Positions 51,341-62,872 of a DNA stretch of 64,000 nt are shown here, in pieces (the first letter of the stretch is position 1; every line of letters starts with the position of its first letter). The stretch is from positions 335,717 to 399,716 of the forward strand of contig NZ_JADKRS010000003.1 in NCBI RefSeq assembly GCF_015351075.1, written 5' to 3'. The notes below the pieces were generated by a model, which saw nothing but the letters and a program-made list of their open reading frames with translations, made no database searches and was not told the origin of the DNA. A program made the position numbers and the translations under genes. Origin of the DNA: Clavibacter sp. VKM Ac-2873 (GTDB lineage Bacteria > Actinomycetota > Actinomycetes > Actinomycetales > Microbacteriaceae).

Positions 51341-52564
51341 CTAGGCCGGGGTGTCCGGCGTCGTCGAGACGGCGACCGTGAACTTCGCGTTCCGGCCCGC
51401 CTCGCGCGTGGGGCCGACGATGCGCGCCAGCTGCGGACGGTAGCCGAGCGGGCTGTTGTAGACGGTCCAGAGCTGGCCGCCGGGGCGGAGCATGCGCGCC
51501 GCCGCGGCGAACAGGCGCGGCGCGAGGCCCGCGTGCACGGTCGCGCCCGTGTGGAACGGCGGGTTCAGGAGCACGAGGTCGGCGGATCCGTCGGGCACGG
51601 TGGATCCCGCGTCGTCGCGCACCACGGTCACCCGGTCGGCGACCCCGTTCGCGGCGACGGTCGCGCGCGCCGAGTCGACGGCCGCCCACGACTGGTCGGT
51701 CGCGATGACGCGGATTCCCGGCCGCGCGAGCGCGACGGCCGACGCGATGGCGCCGGTGCCGCACCCGAGGTCGACCGCGACGCGGGCGTCGGCGGGCAGG
51801 TCGGTGAGGAAGGAGAGGAGGAAGCGCGTGCCGATGTCGATCTTGGATCCGGCGAAGGCGGCGCCGTGCGCGCGCACCTCGAGGCCGAGGTCGGGGTGGG
51901 ACGCGCGGCGAGGGTAGGCGGCGGACTCGTCGGCGGTCGGGCGCTGGGGCTCGCGCGCCACGAGGATCCGGGACTTCTGCCGGGCGAGCGTCGCGTGGAC
52001 GTCGCCGAAGCGGCGGGCGAGCACCTCGGTCATCGCGGGCGTCATGTGCTTCACGCGGCCGCCGGCGAGCACGGTCACGTCGTCGGCGGCGGCACGTGCG
52101 ACCACGCCCGCCCACTCGTCGAGGGCGTCGAGGCTGCGCGGCAGGCGCGCGACGACGACGCGGGCGCCCACGGCCAGGGCGTCGCCGAGGCCGTGGTGCT
52201 CGAGGTCGGCGGTCTCGCCGACCAGCTCCGCGTTGAGGCGGAGGGCCGTCTCGGACGCGAGCGCGTCCTGGTGCACGCGGATCCGCAGGGGATCCACCGC
52301 CCCGGCACGACGCAGGGCCGCCGCGGCGCCCAGCGCGAGCGCGCCGTACTGGTCGCCGATCACGACGAGCTCGTCGGGCCGCACCGGACGGCCCGCGTCA
52401 GCCGCGGAGGCGAGGAGCGCCACGAGCTCGTCGAGGAGCAGCCGGTCGGCCGCGTCCGCGGCGAAGAGGTTCTCGGCCTCGATGTCGGGCCGGCGGCGCA
52501 GCGCACCGAGGTCGAGCAGGTCGTCGGCGGCGGATGCGGATGCGGCGTCGGGAGCGTCGCTCAC
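51341..52564 (-). CDS. Class I methyltransferase, RsmC/RlmG-like
   Basis: 407 residues. Two-domain plan of RsmC/RlmG: a degenerate N-terminal methyltransferase-like half, then the active half with AdoMet motif VAVDLGCGTGAIASAVAL (about 269) and the base-methylase motif LLNPPFHTG (about 335-343). RsmC methylates guanine N2 of 16S rRNA and RlmG that of 23S rRNA. ATG 52564 overlaps the hspR stop, so it rides on the heat-shock operon. Confidence 0.85.
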   Translation of the reverse strand: MSDAPDAASASAADDLLDLGALRRRPDIEAENLFAADAADRLLLDELVALLASAADAGRPVRPDELVVIGDQYGALALGAAAALRRAGAVDPLRIRVHQDALASETALRLNAELVGETADLEHHGLGDALAVGARVVVARLPRSLDALDEWAGVVARAAADDVTVLAGGRVKHMTPAMTEVLARRFGDVHATLARQKSRILVAREPQRPTADESAAYPRRASHPDLGLEVRAHGAAFAGSKIDIGTRFLLSFLTDLPADARVAVDLGCGTGAIASAVALARPGIRVIATDQSWAAVDSARATVAANGVADRVTVVRDDAGSTVPDGSADLVLLNPPFHTGATVHAGLAPRLFAAAARMLRPGGQLWTVYNSPLGYRPQLARIVGPTREAGRNAKFTVAVSTTPDTPA

Positions 52565-53034
52565 CGCGCGTCGCGCCCGGCGCCGTCGCGGTCGTCGCCC
52601 GGCATCGCGAGCGCCGCCCGGTACAGCACGACCTCGGTCTGCCGCGACGGCCGCACGCCCGCGCGCAGCGACACCACGTCGCCGTCGCCGCGGGCCGCGA
52701 ACACGCGGCGGCCGGGACGGGACAGCAGCTCGTCGGCGAGCGCCGACTCCAGCTGGCGCACGCGCCCGCGGAGCTCGGACACCTGGTTCTCGAGCTCGAG
52801 GATCCGCGCGATGCCCTCCAGGCTCACGCCCTCCGCGCCCAGCCGGGCGACCTCCCGCAGCTGCACGATGTCGCGCATCGAGTAGCGGCGGCTCCGCCCG
52901 GCGGTGCGGGTGGGCGACACGAGCCCGAGGCGGTCGTACTGCCGGAGCGTCTGCGGATGCATGCCCGACAGCTCGGCCGCCACGGAGATCACGAAGACGG
53001 GGGCGTCCTCGTCCATCGTGTCGCGGGGATCCAC
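52561..53034 (-). CDS. hspR: HspR, MerR-family heat-shock repressor
   Basis: 157 residues from GTG 53034, one base after the dnaJ stop; ATG 53016 is the alternative. HTH: FVISVAAELSGMHPQTLRQY followed by DRLGLVSPTRTAGRSRRYS (about 14-52), diagnostic for HspR, then a coiled coil (LELENQVSELRGRVRQLESAL). HspR with DnaK as co-repressor binds HAIR repeats and shuts off this operon; two HAIR-like repeats are in front of dnaK. Last member of dnaK-grpE-dnaJ-hspR. Confidence 0.93.
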   Translation of the reverse strand: MDPRDTMDEDAPVFVISVAAELSGMHPQTLRQYDRLGLVSPTRTAGRSRRYSMRDIVQLREVARLGAEGVSLEGIARILELENQVSELRGRVRQLESALADELLSRPGRRVFAARGDGDVVSLRAGVRPSRQTEVVLYRAALAMPGDDRDGAGRDAR

Positions 53035-53035
53035 G

Positions 53036-54049
53036 TCAGCTCCTGGCCCGCTCGATGAGCTCCCGGCGCGGGTCCTCCTCGGGACCCGAGCTCGCGAACG
53101 CGTCGAGCGCCACGCGCTGGGCGTCGGTGAGCCGCGACGGCACCGCGACCTCGATGCGCGCGAGCAGGTCGCCCGTGCCCTTCGGGGTCGTGACGCCACG
53201 GCCCTTGACGCGCAGCACCTTGCCGCTGGACGTGCCGGGCGCGACCTTGAGCCGCACCGGGTCGCCGCCGAGCGTGGGCACCTCGATGGTCGCGCCGAGC
53301 GCGGCCTCGGGGAACGTGACAGGCACGTTGACCCGGAGGTTCAGCCCGTCCCGCTCGAACACCGGATGCGGTCGCACGTGCACCGTGAGGATGATGTCGC
53401 CCGACGCGCCGCCGTCGCCCGACGGCTCGCCCTTGCCGGCGAGCCGGATCTTCTGCCCGTCGGAGACCCCGGCCGGCACGCGCACCGTGAGGGGGCGGCC
53501 GTCGGAGTCCTGCAGGCGCACGACGTCGCCCTGCACCGCGGTGAGGAAGTCGATCGTGGTGGACGCGGTGACGTCGCGCCCCTTGGTGGGCGCGCCGTAG
53601 CCCCGGTAGCCGCCGGTCGACTGGCCGAAGCCGCCGTTGCCGAACATGCCGCCGAGGATGTCCTCGAACCCGCCCTGGCTGTACTGCGGCTGGCCGGATC
53701 CGAACCCGGCTGCCCGCCGCCCGCGACCGCCGGCCTGCTGGCCGAACATGCCGCCGAACACGTCCTCGAACCCGCCGCCGGGGGCACCGGCACCCGGGGC
53801 GCTGAAGCGCGCACCGGATCCCATGGCGCGGATCTGGTCGTACTCCTTGCGCTGCTCCTTGTCGGCCAGCACGGCGTGCGCTTCGCTGATCTCCTTGAAG
53901 CGCGACTCGGCGGCCGGATCCGGGTTGCTGTCCGGGTGGTACTGCCGCGCGAGCTTGCGGTAGGCCTTCTTCAGGTCGGCCTCCGAGACGTCCTTGGACA
54001 CTCCGAGGACCTTGTAGAAGTCCTTGTCGAACCAGTCCTGGCTGGCCAT
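53036..54049 (-). CDS. dnaJ: DnaJ-type co-chaperone (no zinc-finger)
   Basis: 337 residues from ATG 54049. J domain ~8-72 with the HPD motif in ARQYHPDSNPD; then a Gly/Phe-rich region (APGGGFEDVFGGMFG repeated as GGFEDILGGMFG); then the C-terminal client-binding domains. The CxxCxGxG zinc repeats are missing, so this is the type II form often called DnaJ1 or CbpA-like. It stimulates DnaK ATPase. 120 bases separate it from grpE. Confidence 0.92.
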   Translation of the reverse strand: MASQDWFDKDFYKVLGVSKDVSEADLKKAYRKLARQYHPDSNPDPAAESRFKEISEAHAVLADKEQRKEYDQIRAMGSGARFSAPGAGAPGGGFEDVFGGMFGQQAGGRGRRAAGFGSGQPQYSQGGFEDILGGMFGNGGFGQSTGGYRGYGAPTKGRDVTASTTIDFLTAVQGDVVRLQDSDGRPLTVRVPAGVSDGQKIRLAGKGEPSGDGGASGDIILTVHVRPHPVFERDGLNLRVNVPVTFPEAALGATIEVPTLGGDPVRLKVAPGTSSGKVLRVKGRGVTTPKGTGDLLARIEVAVPSRLTDAQRVALDAFASSGPEEDPRRELIERARS

Positions 54050-54169
54050 CAGACGCCTCCCTTCTTCGTCGTCTCGTGGTGGGGGCCGCACGACCCGATC
54101 CGGGCGCCCGCGCGTGCGGACGCCCGGACCGGGATGGGTGCAGCCGGATCGATGCTGCGGTTGATGGCG

Positions 54170-54819
54170 CTACTCCGGCTTGTCGACGACGACCTTCGCG
54201 GCCCGCAGCAGCGTCTCGCCGATGTAGTAGCCACTCTCGACGACGTCCGCCACGGTGTCCACCTGGACCTCGGGGTTCGGCTTCTGGAAGATCGCCTCGT
54301 GCACCTGCGGGTCGAAGGCGTCGCCGACTGCGCCCACCTTGACCAGCCCGATGCGCTCCACGTTCGTCCGCAGCTTGGCGACGATCGCGGTGAGCGGTCC
54401 GCCCTCCGCGAGGTCGCCGTGCTTCTCGGCCCGGTCGAGGTCGTCGAGCACCGGGAGGATGCCCTTGACCACGTCGCCGATCGCGCGCTGGCGCTCGACC
54501 TCGCGGTTGGCCTCGGTGCGCTTGCGGTAGTTGGCGTACTCGGCGCTGACGCGCTTCAGGTCCGCGAGGTGCTCGGAGTCGCCCTCGGCGGGCTCGGCCC
54601 GGGTCTGCTCGATGAGGTCCTGGAGCTCGTCGTCCATGGCGTCGGTCGTCTCGACGTCGGGGCCCTCGGCCTCGACGAACGCGCCGTCCGCGCCGGGGAC
54701 GGAGGCCGCGTCGGCCGCAGCGCCCGCCGTGGCGTCAGGCCCGGCCGAGGCCGGGGAGGCCGACTGCTCGGCCCCCTCGTCCTCGGGCGTCGTGCCCTCG
54801 CCGTTCGCGGTGTCCTCGG

Positions 54820-54823
<4 letters not shown>
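54170..54823 (-). CDS. grpE: GrpE nucleotide-exchange factor
   Basis: 217 residues. Acidic, Ala-rich 70-residue start, then the coiled coil ([20 protein letters not shown]) and the beta domain with [10 protein letters not shown] and [20 protein letters not shown], the classic GrpE ending. It releases ADP from DnaK. ATG 54823 overlaps dnaK stop (ATGA). Confidence 0.96.
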
Positions 54824-56688
<1,865 letters not shown>

Positions 56689-56800
56689 GGGGTGTTCTCC
56701 TTCTGTTGCCGCGGCGCCCGGATCACGGGGGTCGCTTCGTGGGGTGACGCGGGTGTCCCGCGGAGTCTCGCTCGCGGTGCCGCTTCGTCAGCGGCGTGCT

Positions 56801-56823
56801 ACTTGAGCCGCGATGACTCAACT
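56801..56823. promoter_or_regulatory. HAIR element 1 (HspR site)
   Basis: ACTTGAG and ACTCAACT face each other across about 9 bases; TTGAG (56803-56807) pairs with CTCAA (56817-56821). Close to the HAIR consensus CTTGAGT-N7-ACTCAAG. Confidence 0.85.
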
Positions 56824-56862
56824 CTACCCACGGCGAGGCGAGCGTCAAGTCGGAGCCGTGCA

Positions 56863-56885
56863 AGTTGAGCGATGTCGGCTCAACT
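56863..56885. promoter_or_regulatory. HAIR element 2 (HspR site)
   Basis: AGTTGAGC-N7-GCTCAACT, perfect 8-bp arms, 62 bp (about six helical turns) from the first copy, which favours cooperative HspR binding. Confidence 0.85.
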
Positions 56886-56962
56886 CACAGGATCCGGGGT
56901 CGTCGACCGGGCCCCGCGAGGGCGATGTGCCCCACCCGGGGGGCCAGAGGGGCGAGACGGGG

Positions 56963-56990
56963 GCTACTGGTTCACCTAGATCGCTACTGG
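56963..56990. promoter_or_regulatory. Direct repeat GCTACTGG, 20-bp spacing
   Basis: Identical octamers at 56963-56970 and 56983-56990, two helical turns apart, about 105 bases before the lectin/DUF11 gene. Spacing fits binding of an activator dimer on one DNA face. Otherwise 56886-57094 shows no gene. Confidence 0.3.
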
Positions 56991-57094
56991 GCCCCTTTTC
57001 CCGGGTCGACCGGCGGATTTAGCGTTGCCGACGCAGGGGCCGGGGGGCCTCCCGGCGTCCCGGATGGGGACGCGATCTCCAGGGGGTGGTCGAG

Positions 57095-60000
57095 GTGGTG
57101 GGTACGCGTGCGCGCCATGCCGCCGGACCGGATCCGGTCGCCTCCGGCGCGCGCTCCCGCCCCGCGATCCGTCGCCTGGCCGCGCTCGCCGCCGCCGCCG
57201 TGGGAGCCGCGCTGCTCGTGACCCTGCCCGTCCAGACCGCGACCGCGGCGTCGCAGCTGGTCGCCGAGTCGTTCAGCGGGACGAGCGTCACCGACGCCGC
57301 ATGGAAGCCGCTCGGCAGCGCGTGCCTCACCCGCGCCACCTCCGCCCCGACGAGCGGGTCGACCATCGGCGTGTGCTCGAGCCGGAACCAGTCGCTGCCC
57401 GCGAGCGCGAGCCCCGGCGCCCTCCAGCTCACCGACAACCGCGCCAGCGCGGTCGGCGGCGTCGTCTACGACAACGCGATCCCGGCCAACGGCGGGCTCG
57501 ACATCAAGTTCGACCAGTACCAGTACGGCACCTCGTCCGGAGGCGCCGACGGCATCGGCTTCTTCCTCACCGACGGATCCGTGCCCCTGACCGCGGCGGG
57601 CCCCTCCGGCGGGTCCCTCGGCTACGCCCAGACCACGACCGCGCCGGGCGTCCCGGGCGGCTACCTCGGCATCGGGCTCGACGCGTTCGGCAACTTCTCG
57701 AGCCCCACCGAGGGACGCGGCACGGGCTGCACCACCCCGGGCGCCGGCGTCGGCCAGCGCCCCAACGCGATCGCGCTGCGCGGACCCGGCACGGGCCTCA
57801 CGGGCTACTGCTACCTGACGGGCACCACGCCGGCGACGAGCCTGCGCGCGACCACCACCCTGAGCACGCCCACCACGGACCTCGGCCGGACCATCCGCAT
57901 CACGGTCTCCTCCGCGCGGCTCCCCGTCGTCACCGTCTACATGGGCGCGACGGCCGGCGCGGCCGCCTCCTCTCTCACGCAGGTCCTGCAGTACACGATG
58001 ACGACCCCCGCCCCCTCCTCCTACAAGCTCGGCTACCTGGCATCGACGGGCACCTCCACGGACACGCACCTGATCCGCGAGGTGAGCGTGTCGAGCATCG
58101 ACAACCTGTCCGCCCTCACCCTCGTGAAGCAGATCGACCGGACCACGGCGCAGCCGGCGGCCTACGCCGAGGGGCAGACGATCCCGTACCAGTTCGTGGT
58201 CTCGAACACCGCCACGCTCACGCTCTCGAACCTGGCCGTGAACGATCCCCTCATCTCGTCGATCTCCTGCCCGGGCGGCCTGCTCGGGCTGGGCGTGTTC
58301 CTCGCCGGCAGGTCGGTGACGTGCACGGGCGTCCACGTCGTGACGCCCGCCGAGGCCGTGTCGAGCACGCTCACGAACACCGCGACGGCGACAGCCGTCC
58401 TCACGTTGACGACGCCGGTGTCGAGCACGAGCTCCGTCACCGCCGCGATCGTGACGCCCGCCCCCGCGCTCGCGCTCACCAAGACCGGCGTGCTCACGGA
58501 CGCGAACGGCAACGGCAAGGCCGACGTCGGCGAGAAGATCGCCTACTCGTTCGTCGGGCGCAACGCCGGGAACGTGTCGCTGCGGCAGGTGGCGGTCACG
58601 GATCCGCGCGTCACCGGGATCAGCCCCGCCTCCGTCACCCTCGCGCCCGGCGCCTCCCAGACCTTCACCTCCACCGCGTACACGGTGACCCAGGCCGACG
58701 TGGACGCAGCGGTGCCGCTCGTGAACACCGCCACCGTCTCCGGCCAGACCTTCGCCGGCGTGGCCGCCCCGACCGCGACCTCCTCGACGAGCACGCCCGT
58801 CAACGGCTCAGCGGCCCTCACGCTCACGAAGGGCGCCACGCTCACGGGCGGCTCCACGGCGGGCGCGACGGTCGCGTACTCCTTCTCCTTCACGAACACC
58901 GGCACCGTGCCGCTCACCGGGGTGGCGCTCACGGACCCGCTGCCCGGGCTGTCGGCCGTGACGTACGCGTGGCCGGGCACCGCGGGCACGCTCGCGCCCG
59001 GGGCGACCGCCACCGCGACCGCGGGCTACACGGTGCGGCAGTCCGACGTCGACGCGGGGCAGATCGCGAACACGGCGACCGTGCGCGGCGCGAGCTCCGG
59101 CGGCGTGCAGGCGCAGGCGACCGCGACCCGCACCGTGACCCTCGACCGCACGTCCACCATGACCCTCACCAAGACGGCGACCCCCGGGAACGTGCCGGCG
59201 GCGGGCGGCGTCGTGACGTACGCGTTCCGGCTGGCGAACACCGGCGCGACCACCCTGACGGGCGTCACCATCGCGGATCCGCGCACCGGCGTCTCCGCCC
59301 TCGCGTACACGTGGCCGGGGACCGCGGGCACGCTCCTCCCCGGCCAGGTGGTGACCGCCACCGCCACGTACACGGCCACGGCCGCCGACGTGACCGCCGG
59401 ATCCATCGTCAACACCGCGACCGCCACCGCGACCGCGCCGACCGGGACCATCACCAGCACCGCGACCGCGACCGTGCTCGCCGTGGCCGACCCGCTGCCC
59501 GACGCCGCGACGACGCCGCAGGGCGTGCCGGTGGTGATCGACGTGCTCGCCAACGACGGACGCGCCGCGACGGGCGCGACGTTCAGCCGCGCGCAGCTCT
59601 CGGCGACGCCGGCGCTCGTCGGCGGCGCGGTGGGCCCCGTGCCCGCGTCGCCGACCGCCGGCAGCGCCACGTGCGTCGCGAGCGGCACCGACCGCGGGCG
59701 GTGCACGTACCGGTCGGCGGACGGGTTCACGGGCGTCGACGTCTTCGACTACGCGCTGCAGAGCGGCGCGGGCACCTGGAACGTGCGGGTCACGGTCACC
59801 GTCACGGCGGTCAACAGCACGGCCGTCGCGCGGCCCGACCGGCTGGTGGCCACGGTCGGCGGGCCGGACGTGACGATCGACCCCCGGGCGAACGACACCG
59901 ACGTCGACGGCGACTCCCTCGCGATCACGGGCGCCACCCCGCCCGCGGCCCTGCCCGGGACGTTCAGCTGCACGGCCGTCCTGTGCACGTACCGGCCGCC

Positions 60001-60496
60001 GGCGACGGGGACGCCGGGATCCACCGTCGTCGCCTACGCGATCACCGACCGCCCCTCGGCGCCCGGCACCGGGCTCGCCGCGGCGTCCACCATCACGGTC
60101 CTCCTGGATCCCGCGCCCCTCCTGCCCCGCGGCTTCACGCACCGGGACGACACCGCGCTCGGCGCATCCGCGGGCACCTGGACGAGCACGACGACCGTCA
60201 CCGCCGCGACCGCGAGCTGCGTCGCCGGCCGCCCGGTCACGGCGGTCGCGTGGAGCGCCGTCCCCGGCGCCACCGACCAGCTCGTCGAGCGCCGCATCGC
60301 GGGCACGACGCCCGGCGCGTGGATCACGGTCGCCCGGCTCTCCGGGTCCGCCACCTCGTTCTCGGACGACCGGGTCGGCGAGGCCCGCTCCTACCAGTGG
60401 CGCGTCCGACCCGACCTGCAGCGCTGGGTCGGCGTCGCGAGCGCGCCATCCGCCGCCGTCGCCCAGCCGGCGGTCGTCTCCGCGGTGGGCTGCTGA
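57095..60496 (+). CDS. Large surface protein: L-type lectin domain, DUF11-like repeats, Ig-like end
   Basis: 1133 residues from GTG 57095, preferred over GTG 57086 because AGGGG then lies 9 bases upstream. Signal peptide with hydrophobic core LAALAAAAVGAALLVTLPV, cut near ATAAS. A legume-lectin-like domain (~50-330) has GGADGIGFFLTDGS and GYLGIGLDAFGNF. Then repeats of about 110-130 residues of the DUF11/conserved-repeat type (LTKTGVLTDANGNGKADVGE; LTKTATPGNVPAAGGVVTYA; each with WPGTAGTL-like or NTATVSG endings), a VVIDVLANDG cadherin-like unit, and DPRANDTDVDGDSLAITGAT. No LPxTG motif or membrane helix at the end. Probably an exported sugar-binding adhesin. Confidence 0.85.
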   Translation: MVGTRARHAAGPDPVASGARSRPAIRRLAALAAAAVGAALLVTLPVQTATAASQLVAESFSGTSVTDAAWKPLGSACLTRATSAPTSGSTIGVCSSRNQSLPASASPGALQLTDNRASAVGGVVYDNAIPANGGLDIKFDQYQYGTSSGGADGIGFFLTDGSVPLTAAGPSGGSLGYAQTTTAPGVPGGYLGIGLDAFGNFSSPTEGRGTGCTTPGAGVGQRPNAIALRGPGTGLTGYCYLTGTTPATSLRATTTLSTPTTDLGRTIRITVSSARLPVVTVYMGATAGAAASSLTQVLQYTMTTPAPSSYKLGYLASTGTSTDTHLIREVSVSSIDNLSALTLVKQIDRTTAQPAAYAEGQTIPYQFVVSNTATLTLSNLAVNDPLISSISCPGGLLGLGVFLAGRSVTCTGVHVVTPAEAVSSTLTNTATATAVLTLTTPVSSTSSVTAAIVTPAPALALTKTGVLTDANGNGKADVGEKIAYSFVGRNAGNVSLRQVAVTDPRVTGISPASVTLAPGASQTFTSTAYTVTQADVDAAVPLVNTATVSGQTFAGVAAPTATSSTSTPVNGSAALTLTKGATLTGGSTAGATVAYSFSFTNTGTVPLTGVALTDPLPGLSAVTYAWPGTAGTLAPGATATATAGYTVRQSDVDAGQIANTATVRGASSGGVQAQATATRTVTLDRTSTMTLTKTATPGNVPAAGGVVTYAFRLANTGATTLTGVTIADPRTGVSALAYTWPGTAGTLLPGQVVTATATYTATAADVTAGSIVNTATATATAPTGTITSTATATVLAVADPLPDAATTPQGVPVVIDVLANDGRAATGATFSRAQLSATPALVGGAVGPVPASPTAGSATCVASGTDRGRCTYRSADGFTGVDVFDYALQSGAGTWNVRVTVTVTAVNSTAVARPDRLVATVGGPDVTIDPRANDTDVDGDSLAITGATPPAALPGTFSCTAVLCTYRPPATGTPGSTVVAYAITDRPSAPGTGLAAASTITVLLDPAPLLPRGFTHRDDTALGASAGTWTSTTTVTAATASCVAGRPVTAVAWSAVPGATDQLVERRIAGTTPGAWITVARLSGSATSFSDDRVGEARSYQWRVRPDLQRWVGVASAPSAAVAQPAVVSAVGC

Positions 60497-60595
60497 TGCC
60501 CGCCCCGCCTCCCCCGGTGCCGCATCCGCCGCCCGGCACCGGGCCATCCGACCAGACCGGACGACAGCACCGCACCACCGACACCACCACAGCAC

Positions 60596-60613
60596 GCATC
60601 GCATCGCATCGCA
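60596..60613 (+). repeat. GCATC tandem repeat in the leader of the TasA-like gene
   Basis: Three and a half units of GCATC about 27 bases before the ATG at 60640; could vary in copy number. Confidence 0.5.
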
Positions 60614-60639
60614 CGACCCCATCGAGAGGAACGACCATC

Positions 60640-61350
60640 ATGAGCACCACCACAGCACCCGAGACCCGCCGCCCCTGGAAGAAGATCGTCGCCACCGGCG
60701 CGATCATCGCCGGAGGCGGAGCCCTCATCGCCGGCGGAGCGTTCGCCATCTTCACCGACTCGGCCTCGACGACGCTCGGCGTCGACGCGGGCCAGCTCGA
60801 CATCGCCGCGACGGGCAGCTACACCGTCGCGGACATCGCGCCGGGCGACACCGTGCAGCGCCCGATCCTGATCGAGCTGCCGAACGCCACGAACGACGGC
60901 AACCTGGTGCAGTCCATCCAGCTGTCGTACGCCGTGACCGGGCAGACGGTCGGGACGGACGACCCCAACGTCCCCGGCGGCGGCGAGTCCATCGTCACGG
61001 GCACGGACGGGCTCACCTACAGCCTGCTGACCTGCGTCGGCGGCACCTGGACGGCCGGCCCGACCACCACGCCGACCGGTCCGTACACGTGCGGCGGGAC
61101 GACGCAGACGACGGGCAGCGGCACGCTCTCCTCCATCACGGGCGCGGGCAACTCCACCACGCTCACGCCGGCGGCCTTCGGCCTCACGCCCACGGCCGAC
61201 GGCACGTTCCCGAGCGACACGGCCGACGTGACGCTCAACACGCTGATGGTGCTGCAGCTGCCGAACGGCGCCGACAGCGACTACGAGAACGCGTCCGCGC
61301 AGCTCACCTTCACGGCGGCGGCGATCCAGCGCGGCGGCCTGCAGCGCTGA
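60640..61350 (+). CDS. TasA/CalY (camelysin)-like secreted fibre protein
   Basis: 236 residues. Signal region RRPWKKIVATGAIIAGGGAL, then GGAFAIFTDSAS, the pattern of proteins cut by SipW (helix, then A-x-F-T-D). Beta-rich mature part VDAGQLDIAATGSYTVADIA, PGDTVQRPILIEL, ending AAAIQRGGLQR. Homologues in Bacillus form biofilm fibres or act as camelysin. GAGAGGA precedes the ATG. A second paralogue lies at 62869 and the cognate SipW at 62282. Confidence 0.85.
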   Translation: MSTTTAPETRRPWKKIVATGAIIAGGGALIAGGAFAIFTDSASTTLGVDAGQLDIAATGSYTVADIAPGDTVQRPILIELPNATNDGNLVQSIQLSYAVTGQTVGTDDPNVPGGGESIVTGTDGLTYSLLTCVGGTWTAGPTTTPTGPYTCGGTTQTTGSGTLSSITGAGNSTTLTPAAFGLTPTADGTFPSDTADVTLNTLMVLQLPNGADSDYENASAQLTFTAAAIQRGGLQR

Positions 61351-61439
61351 CCCGGTCCGATCGGGTCCCGGCACTCGCCGGGGCCCGGTCGGCCCGCTCG
61401 ACCCCGCATCCACGCACCGCAGCACCCGAGGACACGCCC

Positions 61440-62285
61440 ATGCGCGCACGCACCGGAACCGGCATCGCCGCCGTCGCGCTGTGCCTGGCGCTCGGGGCCG
61501 CAGCGCCCGCGTCCGGATCCGTGACCACCACGACGGACGCGCCCGCTTCCCCGTCCCCTTCCCCTTCCCCTTTCCCGTCGTCCCCCTGGGACGGCATGCC
61601 CCCTCTCGCCCCGGCCGACGGGTCCCTCGAGGTGGAGGAGAGGACCGGCCCCGACATCCCGCTCTCCGGTCTCGCCCCCGGCGACACCGTCGACTGGGCC
61701 GCGGACGTCACCAACGTCTCCGGCGCCGGATCCCCGCTCTCCGTGCGCCTCGACTCCATGCGGTCGATGGCCCTCACCGGCGACCCCCTGGGCGGCATCC
61801 AGCTGGACGTGCGCCTCTGCGCCGGCGGCTTCGACCCCACGACCTCGTGGATGAGCTGCCCCGGCTTCCTCGACCCCCTCGGCTCCGGCCCCGCCGCCAT
61901 GCTCGACCACGTCGACACGAGCGCTCCCCTCGCGCCCGGCGAGACCGTCGGGATCCTCGTGCGCATCCGCTTCCCCGCCGAGGCGGACAACGGCATGGAG
62001 CGCACCGCCGGCATGCTGCGGGTGAGCTTCGCGCTCACCGACGACACGGGCGCCGTCCCCACGCCGGGCTCCGGAAGCGGATCGGGCACCGGGGCCGGCT
62101 CTCCCCCCGCCAGCGTCGGCGGCGGATCCGCGACCGCGTCCGGCCGCGTCCCCCGCGACCTGCTCCCCGTCACGGGCCGCGACATCGCCGCCGCGCTCAC
62201 GGGCGCCCTGCTCGCCCTCCTCGGCGGCGGGATCCTCTACCTCGTCGCCCGCCGGGACCGCGCCGACGCCGAGGCCGCCTCATGA
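61440..62285 (+). CDS. LPVTG-anchored cell-wall surface protein
   Basis: 281 residues. Signal peptide (MRARTGTGIAAVALCLALGA, cut near APASG), a Ser/Pro stalk SPSPSPSPFPSSP, a beta-domain with PGDTVDWAADVTNVSGAGSP like that of the TasA-type neighbours, a Gly/Ser linker, and a sortase signal LLPVTG, hydrophobic helix, then RRDRADAEAAS. It would be linked covalently to peptidoglycan and may serve as base or anchor for the fibre. Stop overlaps the next ATG. Confidence 0.85.
   Translation: MRARTGTGIAAVALCLALGAAAPASGSVTTTTDAPASPSPSPSPFPSSPWDGMPPLAPADGSLEVEERTGPDIPLSGLAPGDTVDWAADVTNVSGAGSPLSVRLDSMRSMALTGDPLGGIQLDVRLCAGGFDPTTSWMSCPGFLDPLGSGPAAMLDHVDTSAPLAPGETVGILVRIRFPAEADNGMERTAGMLRVSFALTDDTGAVPTPGSGSGSGTGAGSPPASVGGGSATASGRVPRDLLPVTGRDIAAALTGALLALLGGGILYLVARRDRADAEAAS
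61546..61577 (+). repeat. Low-complexity CCCCTT tract coding the Ser/Pro stalk
   Basis: Repeated pyrimidine hexamers encode the SPSPSPSPFP stalk. Copy number could change stalk length. Confidence 0.5.
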
Positions 62286-62872
62286 CCCGCGGGCGAGGCG
62301 CACCGCGCGGCCCCCTCCGCCGCGCGCTCGGGATCCTGGGCGGGACCGCGACCGTCGTCCTGGTGCTCGCCGTCGTCGGGGTGATCGCGCTCTCCGCGCT
62401 CGGCGTCACCCGGTTCGTCCCCGTGCTCTCGAACTCGATGGCGCCGGGCATGCCCGTCGGCTCGCTGGCCATCACGGAACGCGTGCCGCGCGCGGACGTC
62501 GCGGTCGGCGACGTGGTCGTCTTCACGGCGCCGCTCGGCCCGAGCGTGCGGGTGATCCACCGCGTGACGCGCGTGTTCGGGCCCGACGACGCGGATCAGC
62601 TCGAGGACTGGTCCGCCGACCGCCTCGCCATCCAGACCAAGGGCGACAACAACCCCGCGGGCGATCCGTGGATCGTCACCATCGGCGACGACGCCGTCTG
62701 GCGACGCAGCGCCGTCCTGCCCGTGCTGGGGTGGCCGTTCGTCTGGCTGGGCGACCCCACCATCCGGTTGCTCGCCTTCGGCGTCGCGGGCGCGGGGGCG
62801 ATGGCCTGGGCGCTCAGCGCCGTGTGGCGCCGCCCCGCGCGCGTCGTCTCCGTGGACGGCGGCGGCGCATGA
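62282..62872 (+). CDS. sipW: SipW-type signal peptidase I
   Basis: 196 residues. One N-terminal membrane helix (~15-41) and a C-terminal helix (~155-178). Catalytic S52 in LSNSMAPGM; the usual lysine is replaced by H93 in VRVIHRVTRV, the Ser/His form of the ER-type/SipW peptidases. NPAGDPWIVTIGDDAVWRR is the box D-E region. ATGA overlaps on both sides couple it to the anchored protein and to the second TasA-like protein, which are likely its substrates. Confidence 0.92.
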   Translation: MTRGRGAPRGPLRRALGILGGTATVVLVLAVVGVIALSALGVTRFVPVLSNSMAPGMPVGSLAITERVPRADVAVGDVVVFTAPLGPSVRVIHRVTRVFGPDDADQLEDWSADRLAIQTKGDNNPAGDPWIVTIGDDAVWRRSAVLPVLGWPFVWLGDPTIRLLAFGVAGAGAMAWALSAVWRRPARVVSVDGGGA

